Positions 8,466 to 14,804 of a stretch of DNA of 64,000 nucleotides are shown here, one piece after another. The stretch is from Streptomyces bacillaris (lineage in GTDB: Bacteria; Actinomycetota; Actinomycetes; Streptomycetales; Streptomycetaceae). The stretch covers positions 3,844,001-3,908,000 of the forward strand of contig NZ_CP029378.1 in the NCBI RefSeq assembly GCF_003268675.1, read 5' to 3'. Under the pieces are notes generated by a model. It searched no databases. It was not told where the DNA came from and saw only the letters and a list, made by a program, of their open reading frames with translations. How positions within the stretch are numbered: position 1 is the stretch's first letter; each line of letters begins with the position of its first letter. A program made the position numbers and the translations under genes.

Positions 8466-8992
8466 AGGGGCCTCGCGTGGTGGGACCTGTGGGGCTGGTG
8501 GGGCTGACAGGAATCGTGGGGGAGGGTGACGGTGACCTTGCCGGTGACGTGTCGGCCCATACGGTTGTCGCCCGCGACGGCGACTTCTATAAGGGTGTGG
8601 TTTTCGCCCTCTATAGGGATGCGGTTCTCGCTGTCTGTATAGGTGCGGATTCCGCCGTCCACGGTGGTGATGCGGCCGGTCAACCGGAGCAGGTCTCCCG
8701 GGTAGTTGGGGACACCGAGCCGAATCGCGACCTTGCGGAGGACAGCGGCGGGTCCGAAGTGGTCGGTGATGTAGCGGCCGACCAGCCCGTTGGTGGTGAG
8801 GATGTTCATGAAGATGTCCGGTGAGCCCTTCTCCCGGGCCAGTTCGGCGTCGTGGTGCACGTCCTGGTAGTCGCGCGATGCGATGGCGCCCGCGACGATC
8901 AGGGTGCGGGTGACGGGGATCTCCAGGGGCGGCAGTGCGTCCCCGACGCGGTACGGGCCCTCCATGTCCTTCATGCTCTTCATGTCCTTCAT
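8462..8992 (-). CDS. MaoC-family enoyl-CoA hydratase (ChsH1-like)
   Basis: Hot-dog-fold hydratase of 176 residues. The motif ASRDYQDVHHD near residue 40 retains the Asp and His of the MaoC active site. In the igr system ChsH1 forms a heterotetramer with ChsH2 and hydrates the enoyl-CoA made by ChsE1-ChsE2. The start at 8992 has GGAGG 7 nt upstream. It opens with an odd repeat of Met-Lys-Asp units (MKDMKSMKDME), giving four in-frame ATGs, so downstream starts cannot be excluded. It overlaps both neighbours by 4 bp, indicating translational coupling. Confidence 0.85.
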   Translation of the reverse strand: MKDMKSMKDMEGPYRVGDALPPLEIPVTRTLIVAGAIASRDYQDVHHDAELAREKGSPDIFMNILTTNGLVGRYITDHFGPAAVLRKVAIRLGVPNYPGDLLRLTGRITTVDGGIRTYTDSENRIPIEGENHTLIEVAVAGDNRMGRHVTGKVTVTLPHDSCQPHQPHRSHHARPL

Positions 8993-10035
8993 GGCGGGCC
9001 CTCCTTCCGGCCGTCCTCCGCCAGCAACAGGCCCAGCTCCTCCAGCACTTCGCCACCGCAGCCGAGGTACGCGGAGAGCTGGCGGCCCCAGAGGAAGTGC
9101 CGGTGGACCGGGTGGTCGAGGTCCGCCCCGGTGCCGCCGTGCAGATGCTGGCCCGTGTGCACGACCCGCCGGCCCGCCTCCGAGGCCCACCAGGCGGCCG
9201 TCAACGCCTGCGCCTGGTGGTCGAGCCGTCGGTCGTACCGCCAGGCCGCCTCGTACGCCGTGACCCGGATGGCCTCGGTGTCCATATGGGCGTCGGCGGC
9301 GCGGAGCAGGACGCCCTGGTTGGTGGAGAGCGGGCGGCCGAACTGCTCGCGGGTAGTGGTGTGGTGGACGGCCCGGGCGAGGGAGCCCGCGCAGACGCCC
9401 GCCTGGAGCCCGGCGAAGGCGATCCGGCTCGCGGCGAGGACCGAGGAGCAGGCCCCCGGGCCCGTACCGAGGGATTCTCCCCGTACGCCGTCGAGGCCGA
9501 GCCGCCCCGCCGACCAGGGCGCGGTCGTCTCCACGGGCGCCGCGCTCACCCCCGGCGCCCGGGTGTCGACGATCCACATCCCCCGCTCCGCGTCCGCGAC
9601 CAGCACCTGGGTGGCGTCCCTCAGCCACGGCACCCAGGGCACGTGCCCGTACAACGCCCCGTCCACCAGCGTCACTTCACCGCGCACCGGCAACGCGCCC
9701 GTCGCCACCGCCGTACCGTCGCGCAGGGCGGGCAGCAGCCGCTCGCGCTGCTCGGCCGTACCGTGCTCGGCGACCGGGAGGATCCCGTACGCACAGGTCG
9801 CCGCCAGCGGGACCTGGGCGGTGGTCCGGCCCTGTTCCTCCAGGAGCAGGACCAGGCCGAGGAGCCCGATGTCCGCCACCGCGCCGGGCAGCCCGGCGGT
9901 GCACAGCTCCTTCCACAGCCCCGCGTCCGTCCCCGTACCGGCTGCCACCAGCCGCTCGTGCGTCGACAGATCACCGAAGATCCGCGCGGCCAGCCCCTGT
10001 CCGGCGGCCTGATCCTCGCTCGGGGTGAAGTCCAT
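8989..10035 (-). CDS. acyl-CoA dehydrogenase, small subunit (ChsE1/FadE28-like)
   Basis: Flavin-dependent acyl-CoA dehydrogenase-family protein of 348 residues. Family features visible are the TREQFGRPLSTNQGV segment and the C-terminal HGGTGADLDHPVHRHFLWGRQL. Its short length matches the FadE28-type subunit that forms an alpha2-beta2 enzyme with a longer partner in steroid side-chain oxidation. The ATG at 10035 is separated by one base from the stop of the MaoC-DUF35 gene, and the 3' end overlaps the MaoC gene by 4 bp. Which subunit carries the catalytic base cannot be settled from sequence reading alone. Confidence 0.85.
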   Translation of the reverse strand: MDFTPSEDQAAGQGLAARIFGDLSTHERLVAAGTGTDAGLWKELCTAGLPGAVADIGLLGLVLLLEEQGRTTAQVPLAATCAYGILPVAEHGTAEQRERLLPALRDGTAVATGALPVRGEVTLVDGALYGHVPWVPWLRDATQVLVADAERGMWIVDTRAPGVSAAPVETTAPWSAGRLGLDGVRGESLGTGPGACSSVLAASRIAFAGLQAGVCAGSLARAVHHTTTREQFGRPLSTNQGVLLRAADAHMDTEAIRVTAYEAAWRYDRRLDHQAQALTAAWWASEAGRRVVHTGQHLHGGTGADLDHPVHRHFLWGRQLSAYLGCGGEVLEELGLLLAEDGRKEGPP

Positions 10036-10036
10036 C

Positions 10037-11005
10037 TCAACCGCCCTCGCTCGCCCGGAAGACCGGGAGTTCCAGATCGGGGTCCATGCGTTGGAACTCC
10101 AGCCGTACGGGCAGGCCGACGCGGACCTTGTCGTACGGCACACCCACCACGTTCCCGACGATCCGTACGCCCTCGACGAGTTCGACCAGCGCGACGGCGT
10201 ACGGGCCGCCCTCGCCCGACGGGTCGAAGGCGGGGAAGGACGGGTGGTGCATCACGACATGGCTGAAGACCGTGCCCTCACCGCTCGCCTCGACCGTGTC
10301 CCACTCCTGGCCGGCGCAGGCGTTGCAGCCGGGGAGCCAGGGGAAGCGGAGGGTGGCGCACCGCGTGCAGCGCTGGATGAGGAGGCGGTGTTCGGCGACC
10401 CCGGCCCAGAATCCGGCGTTGTCGCGGTTGATGACGGGGCGGGGGCGGAGGGGTGCCTTCCGCTGGGTGGGGCGTTCGGCGGACCGGTACTTGAGGATGC
10501 GGAAGCGGTGCGTCCCGGCGGGTTCGCCGTTGGCGCGGACGTCCATGCGGGTGGTGACGAAGTACCCGGTGCCGAGCTTGGTGGTCTTGCGCGGGGAGAC
10601 GGACTCGATCACGGAGTCGTAGGTGATCAGGTCGCCGGGGCGGAGCAGCCGCAGATACTCCTGCTCGCAGTCGGTGGCGACGACGGAGGTGTACCCGGCG
10701 CCGTCGAGGAGGCGGAGGAGTCCGTCGTACGCGGGTGAGCGGCCCGTCCTGTCGTCGGACTCCGGGTCCGGGGCGAGGCCGCGCATCGTCCAGGCCTGGA
10801 GCATGGTGGGCGGGGCGACGGCGCCGGGGCCCCGGTAGGCGGGCGAGGTGTCGCCCATCGCCTCGCACCAGTGCCGGATCATGGGCAGGTTGACGGGGTC
10901 CTTGCCGGAGGCGGCGGTGGCGGCGGGACGGCCGGCGTAGGCGGCGAGCTGCTCGTACAGGGGATCCGGGGCATCGGCCCGCACGTCCTGGGCGCCCGGG
11001 TTCAC
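10037..11005 (-). CDS. MaoC-like / DUF35 OB-fold fusion protein (ChsH2-like)
   Basis: A 322-residue two-domain protein. The N-terminal hot-dog domain (about 1-175) has GDTSPAY where active hydratases have a GDxNPIH-type motif, so the catalytic His is a Tyr and the half is probably structural. The C-terminal DUF35 domain (about 190-320) has a zinc-ribbon with CTRC and CNAC pairs followed by an OB fold. This is the architecture of mycobacterial ChsH2, whose first domain pairs with ChsH1 and whose DUF35 domain pairs with Ltp2. The GTG start overlaps the upstream stop (GTGA). Confidence 0.87.
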   Translation of the reverse strand: MNPGAQDVRADAPDPLYEQLAAYAGRPAATAASGKDPVNLPMIRHWCEAMGDTSPAYRGPGAVAPPTMLQAWTMRGLAPDPESDDRTGRSPAYDGLLRLLDGAGYTSVVATDCEQEYLRLLRPGDLITYDSVIESVSPRKTTKLGTGYFVTTRMDVRANGEPAGTHRFRILKYRSAERPTQRKAPLRPRPVINRDNAGFWAGVAEHRLLIQRCTRCATLRFPWLPGCNACAGQEWDTVEASGEGTVFSHVVMHHPSFPAFDPSGEGGPYAVALVELVEGVRIVGNVVGVPYDKVRVGLPVRLEFQRMDPDLELPVFRASEGG

Positions 11006-12177
11006 CGTTTGCCCCGGGTCATCCCGAGCCGCATGGTGGCGACGATCTCGCGCTGTACTTCGCTGACGCCGCCGCCGAAGGTGTTGATCTGCGCGGCCCG
11101 GTTCATCCGCTCCAGCTCTCCGCGCACGCCGCCCGCTCCGAAGCAGCCGACCGACCCTCCCCGCAGAAGCCCGGCATCCCCCACCACCTCCTGGCACATC
11201 CGGTAGACCTCCACGGCGCTCTCGGTCCCCGCGAACTTCACGCCGCTCGCCTCGCCGGGGGCCAGTGCACCGGCTCCCACCGCCCCGACGAGCCGCCAGT
11301 TCAGGAGCCGGGTCGCCGCGAGCCGGGCGTACGCCTCCGCGAGCCGGGCGCGCACCCACGGCTCGTCGATCCGGCGGCGCCCGGTGGCGGGGTCGGGGGT
11401 ACGGGCGTGGGCGAGGGCCTCCTCGTAGAAGTCCTCGGCCTGCATGCCGATGGCGGCGAGGGCGACGCGTTCGTGGTTGAGCTGGTCGGTGATGAGCCCC
11501 CACCCCTGGTTCTCGACGCCGACCAGCTGCGAGACGGGAACGCGTACGCCGTCGTAGTACGTGGCGGTCGTGGTCAGCCCGCCCACGGTCTCGATGGGCG
11601 TCCAGGAGAACCCGGGGTCGTCGGTCGGCACGAGGATGATCGAGATGCCGCGGTGCTTGGGGGCGTCGGGGTCCGTACGGCAGGCGAGCCAGATCCAGTC
11701 GGCCTGCTGGGCGTTGCTGGTGAAGACCTTCTGGCCGTGGACCACCCAGTCGTCGCCGTCCCGCACGGCACGGGTGCGCAGGGCCGCCAGGTCCGTACCG
11801 GCTTCGGGTTCGCTGTAGCCGATGGCGAAGACGAGGTCGCCGCTGAGAATGCGGGGCAGGAAGTACGCCTTCTGCTCCTCGGTGCCGTACTTCATCAGGG
11901 TCGGGCCGACGGTGTTGAGGGTGACCATGGAGACGGGGGCGCCGGCCCGGTACGCCTCGTCGAAGAAGACGAACTGCTCGTCGGGGCCGCGCCCTTGACC
12001 GCCGTACGCGACGGGCCAGCCGAGGCCGAGCATGCCGTCGGCCCCGATCCGCCGGAGCAGCCGCCGCTGTTCGCCCGGGTCGTCTCGCCAACCTTCCGCC
12101 GCAGGGAGTACGGAGGCGAAGTAGGCGCGCAGTTCGGTACGCAGTCGCTGCTGGCGCTCCGTCGGGGCGAGGTGCAC
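11002..12177 (-). CDS. acyl-CoA dehydrogenase, large subunit (ChsE2/FadE29-like)
   Basis: Acyl-CoA dehydrogenase-family protein of 391 residues with LGWPVAYGGQGRGPDEQ, the FAD/substrate strand IGYSEPEAGTDLA and VHGQKVFTSNAQQADW. In the igr-type pathway the long and short subunits form a heterotetramer that oxidises a C3-type side-chain CoA ester. The start is GTG at 12177 because GGGAGG lies 5 nt upstream; a TTG six codons further up has no ribosome site. It is the first gene of the operon and has its own promoter and palindromic operator. Confidence 0.87.
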   Translation of the reverse strand: MHLAPTERQQRLRTELRAYFASVLPAAEGWRDDPGEQRRLLRRIGADGMLGLGWPVAYGGQGRGPDEQFVFFDEAYRAGAPVSMVTLNTVGPTLMKYGTEEQKAYFLPRILSGDLVFAIGYSEPEAGTDLAALRTRAVRDGDDWVVHGQKVFTSNAQQADWIWLACRTDPDAPKHRGISIILVPTDDPGFSWTPIETVGGLTTTATYYDGVRVPVSQLVGVENQGWGLITDQLNHERVALAAIGMQAEDFYEEALAHARTPDPATGRRRIDEPWVRARLAEAYARLAATRLLNWRLVGAVGAGALAPGEASGVKFAGTESAVEVYRMCQEVVGDAGLLRGGSVGCFGAGGVRGELERMNRAAQINTFGGGVSEVQREIVATMRLGMTRGKR

Positions 12178-12217
12178 GGAGGCCTCCCAGGACAAGGATC
12201 ACGACGACCGAACGATT

Positions 12218-12251
12218 TCTGACTATCCGTCAGATCCAGGTCGGCCGTCAA
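12218..12251 (-). promoter_or_regulatory. promoter and operator of the igr-like operon
   Basis: On the minus strand TTGACG (12251-12246) and GATAGT (12227-12222) are separated by 18 nt. The inverted repeat TCTGAC-TATCC-GTCAGA at 12218-12234 covers the -10 element, a typical repressor position. The predicted start is near 12215, leaving a leader of about 38 nt. Confidence 0.6.
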
Positions 12252-12260
12252 GGCCGGGAG

Positions 12261-12314
12261 CAACGGCGACAGCCCGTACGGGGCACCGAAGTGCCCTCGT
12301 ACGGGCTGCCGTTG
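12261..12314. terminator. long hairpin terminator
   Basis: CAACGG...CAGCCCGTACG...GGCAC pairs with GTGCC...CGTACGGGCTG...CCGTTG around a CGAA tetraloop, over 20 bp with small interruptions. It follows the small secreted-protein gene on the minus strand and insulates the igr-like operon promoter. Confidence 0.8.
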
Positions 12315-12418
12315 AGGCGACCGGGCCCCACCCCCCGGAAGGTCCCGGACACCCGATCACCGAGGAGGAGCCACCCTCGGAGTCACTGGGCCGTCACCGG
12401 GCCGTCACCGGAGAACGA

Positions 12419-12733
12419 TCACCAGAAGAAGGGGGTGAAGTTCACGGCGACACTGTGGTCCGACTGGTCGATGGCGGTGAAGGCCGAGCCGCTCACCTGG
12501 GCCGAGGTGTTCTGGTTCGAGGCGCCGGGCCCGACGGCCTGCTGCTGGGTGGTCGACGAGTTGCCGGTGTTGGCACCGCCGACGCCGCTGCCGCCGGCGG
12601 TCGCCACGGCCGCGTTCGATCCGTCGTTCGCGAAGGAGCCGTTGTCCGCGAGGGCCACACCGCCGCAGAGGGCGACGGTCAGGGGCAGGGCGGCGACTGC
12701 GGCGAGGACACGAGCGGTACGGATGCTTGCCAT
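12419..12733 (-). CDS. small secreted protein, unknown function
   Basis: A 104-residue exported protein with a clear Sec signal peptide (positively charged MASIRTAR, hydrophobic core, ALA cleavage near residue 29). The mature part of about 75 residues is rich in Asn, Gly, Ser, Ala and Gln, including STTQQQAVGPGASNQNT, and ends in an aromatic tail FTPFFW. It has no Cys after the signal peptide and does not match the chaplin or rodlin patterns I know. The start is supported by GGAGG 7 nt upstream. Its composition suggests a surface or matrix protein, but no function is claimed. Confidence 0.8.
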   Translation of the reverse strand: MASIRTARVLAAVAALPLTVALCGGVALADNGSFANDGSNAAVATAGGSGVGGANTGNSSTTQQQAVGPGASNQNTSAQVSGSAFTAIDQSDHSVAVNFTPFFW

Positions 12734-12773
12734 GTGAGTTCCTCCAGGAACCGGAAGCCCGGCTTCATAGGGT

Positions 12774-12840
12774 GCGTGCGCTTCGGGCAACTGATGCGCT
12801 TCGGGCACTTGATGCACTTCACGTGCTTGAAGCACGCCAT
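12774..12840. repeat. degenerate 18-bp tandem repeat upstream of the secreted protein
   Basis: Units tgatgcgcttcgggcact-like begin at 12774, 12792, 12810 and 12828 (partial). On the minus strand an ATG at 12840 opens a 53-codon frame whose first part is Cys/Lys-rich (KCIKCPKR, ISCPKR units) and which runs out of frame through the secreted-protein start. No good ribosome site precedes that ATG. Confidence 0.6.
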
Positions 12841-13104
12841 ATGCGGCTGTTTCCCGGGCAGTTGGCCGACCGCCCCGGTGCTGGTCACGACGTCGCGAGA
12901 CCAGAGTTGCCCAGCGCATCCCCGGCGAACCATGGCGGACCACCTGATTCCCCCGCACGTATGAGGAAGAGGCGGTAAACCTCCCGCGGAACAGAGAAAC
13001 CCCCGCCCCTGCGACGCCCCCACTCCGGCCGCGCCCCGCAAGGGCAGAAAGGTTCCCCACCACACCCCCTCACCCGGCCTCCCGGCCACCCCCACTTCCC
13101 TATC
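12841..13104. other. non-coding stretch between divergent genes
   Basis: No supported gene. Open frames here lack ribosome sites and recognisable motifs. The stretch presumably carries the 5' regions of the divergent secreted-protein and primase genes. Confidence 0.5.
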
Positions 13105-13120
13105 TCGAACGTATGTACGA
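13105..13120. promoter_or_regulatory. candidate LexA (SOS) box
   Basis: TCGAAC-GTAT-GTACGA matches the actinobacterial SOS box TCGAAC-N4-GTTCGA with one mismatch. It overlaps a possible -10 (TATGTA, 13112-13117) and lies directly before the primase-polymerase gene. Confidence 0.45.
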
Positions 13121-13130
13121 AACTAGACCC

Positions 13131-14009
13131 ATGGCCACCATCGACCGGCAGACCGCCACCCTGGCCCTCGCCCACGCCCTCGCCGCCGCCGGGCGCGGGC
13201 TCCCCGTCTTCCCCCTGTCCGCCACCAAGCTCCCCGCGCTGCGCTCCCCCCACCACGGCGAGCAGCCGCCGGTCCACTGCCGGGGCGAGTGCGGGCTGCC
13301 CGGCCACGGGGTGCACGACGCCACCACGGACCCCGCCGCCGTCCGGGCCCTCTTCGCCGCCGCGCCCCGGGCCACCGGCTACGGCATCGCCTGCGGCCGC
13401 GCCCCGCACCGGCTCATCGGCATCGACCTGGACATCGACACGGCGTACGGCAACGACTCGGTGGGCGCCCTCCAGCAACTGGCGCTCCAGCACCTGTTCA
13501 CCATCCCGCCGACGGTCACGGTGCTCACCCCGAGCGGCGGCCGCCACCTCTGGCTCACCGGCCCCGCCGACACCCCGGTCCCGAACTCGGCCGGCCGCCT
13601 CGCCCCCGGCATCGACGTCCGCGGCAGCGGCGGCTACCTGGTCGGCCCCGGCTCGGTCACCACCCACGGCCGCTACCGCCTGGCCCCCGGCACCGCCCGC
13701 CTCACCCCGGCCCCCTGCCCCCGCGCCCTGCTCCGCCTCCTCACCCCACCGAGACGCGCCCCGGGCACACTCACCAGCGAAACGCCCCCGGGCCGCCGGG
13801 GTGAGGGCCTGATCCACTTCGTCCTGGCGGCCCACGAGGGGCAGCGCAACACCCGCCTGTTCTGGGCCGCCTGCCGGGCCTACGAACACGGCTTGGGCGA
13901 CGCCCTGGCCGACGCCCTCGCCGCCGCCGCCATCCGCACGGGCCTCACCGAACAGGAGGCCCGCGCGGCGATCGCCTCGGCGGAACGGCTGACCCGGGGA
14001 CGGAAGTAG
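13131..14009 (+). CDS. bifunctional DNA primase/polymerase (Prim-Pol, AEP family) domain protein
   Basis: A 292-residue protein with an archaeo-eukaryotic primase-type Prim-Pol fold. It starts with ATLALAHALAAAGRGLPVFPLS, keeps the catalytic metal-binding acidic motif as IGIDLDID (about residue 100), and has the HLWLTGP and GIDVRGSGGYLVGPGS strands. A short helical C-terminal part follows (about 225-290). No helicase domain is present, so it is a standalone Prim-Pol, as in many actinobacterial and integrated-element proteins. An in-frame ATG at 13113 would add six residues but lies inside the putative SOS box; neither start has a ribosome site. If the SOS box is real, a DNA-damage role is plausible. 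Confidence 0.8.
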   Translation: MATIDRQTATLALAHALAAAGRGLPVFPLSATKLPALRSPHHGEQPPVHCRGECGLPGHGVHDATTDPAAVRALFAAAPRATGYGIACGRAPHRLIGIDLDIDTAYGNDSVGALQQLALQHLFTIPPTVTVLTPSGGRHLWLTGPADTPVPNSAGRLAPGIDVRGSGGYLVGPGSVTTHGRYRLAPGTARLTPAPCPRALLRLLTPPRRAPGTLTSETPPGRRGEGLIHFVLAAHEGQRNTRLFWAACRAYEHGLGDALADALAAAAIRTGLTEQEARAAIASAERLTRGRK

Positions 14010-14140
14010 CGGGGGCGGGCAGCGGCGGGGTGCATCGGTGGGGTGCGTCGGTGACGGGGCGAGGCAGCGGCAGGGCGGGGCAGCGACGGTGTGCGGCCCC
14101 GCCAGGGCCTCGGCCGCCCGCCCCGGCCCCGCCCCCTTGA

Positions 14141-14146
14141 TAGAAC
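14141..14146 (+). promoter_or_regulatory. -10 element for a leaderless mRNA
   Basis: TAGAAC is separated by exactly 6 nt from the ATG at 14153, and no ribosome site intervenes. This is the spacing of actinobacterial leaderless transcripts. Confidence 0.5.
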
Positions 14147-14152
14147 CCACCC

Positions 14153-14566
14153 ATGGCCCACAGATTCACCGCGCGCACGGTGTGCGGACTCGACGATCCG
14201 GAACAGGACGACTGCGTACTGGCCGGGCTGGCCGAGTCGGACGACGAGGGAGCCTTCTCCCTGATGTTCATGTGCGACTTCGCCGAACCCGACGACCAGG
14301 AGATCGCTCTCGGCTTCGACACCCACTGCCTGGTCACCCCCGACCAGAACACCGCCTACGGGTGCGTACGCCGGGCGGAGCTGGACGGGGACATCCTCCG
14401 CGTCACCCTGGACCCCTCGTCCCTCACCGCCCTGGGGCTCTCCGACCCCCTGCTCGAGATAACGCTCGCCGCCCCGCCGGCCGACGTCGCCCGCATGCGC
14501 ACGGTCCTCGCCGGGATCCTCGCGTACGGCCGACCGGACGCCCGCCCGGTGGTGAAGAACCTGTAG
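14153..14566 (+). CDS. small acidic protein, possible Imm10-family immunity protein
   Basis: A cytoplasmic, acidic protein of 137 residues. Features seen: an N-terminal FTARTVCGLDDPEQDDCVLAGLAE, a central DTHCLVTPDQNTAYGCVRRAEL and a C-terminal LRVTLDPSSLTALGLSDPLLEITL. The pattern resembles the Imm10 immunity-protein family of polymorphic toxin systems. That is a judgement from memory of the family, not a search. No toxin gene is adjacent; the neighbours are a primase-like gene and tRNA-Ser. Transcription is probably leaderless. Confidence 0.65.
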   Translation: MAHRFTARTVCGLDDPEQDDCVLAGLAESDDEGAFSLMFMCDFAEPDDQEIALGFDTHCLVTPDQNTAYGCVRRAELDGDILRVTLDPSSLTALGLSDPLLEITLAAPPADVARMRTVLAGILAYGRPDARPVVKNL

Positions 14567-14580
14567 GCCTCCCGGGCACG

Positions 14581-14622
14581 CGAACGGCCCCCGAACCGTG
14601 GATTCCGGTCGGGGGCCGTTCG
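14581..14622. terminator. intrinsic hairpin terminator
   Basis: CGAACGGCCCCCGA pairs perfectly with TCGGGGGCCGTTCG (14 bp, 14-nt loop), 15 nt after the stop of the small acidic gene and just before the tRNA read on the other strand. Confidence 0.8.
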
Positions 14623-14636
14623 TACTGCTCCAGCTG

Positions 14637-14721
14637 CGGTGGGTGTGGGATTTGAACCCACGGTGACTCGCGCCACGACGGTTTTCAAGACCGTTCCCTT
14701 AGGCCGCTCGGGCAACCCACC
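14637..14721 (-). tRNA. tRNA-Ser (anticodon UGA)
   Basis: The minus strand folds as an 85-nt class II tRNA: acceptor stem GGTGGGT/ACCCACC with discriminator G, anticodon stem ACGGT/ACCGT around CTTGAAA (anticodon TGA), a long variable arm and a T arm GTGGGTTCAAATCCCAC. The 3' CCA is not encoded. It reads UCA and related serine codons. Confidence 0.95.
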
Positions 14722-14804
14722 CCGCGTCCGTCGCCCCGGGGCGTGGCGGCCGATGGGCCGTCAGGCGTCGTGGGGGCGGTCGACGCGTAGGACAGCCTAG
14801 CCGG

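Noticed and set aside
14637..14721. tRNA-linked integrated element
   Set aside because: No integrase, no duplicated tRNA 3' end and no composition shift were seen next to the tRNA.
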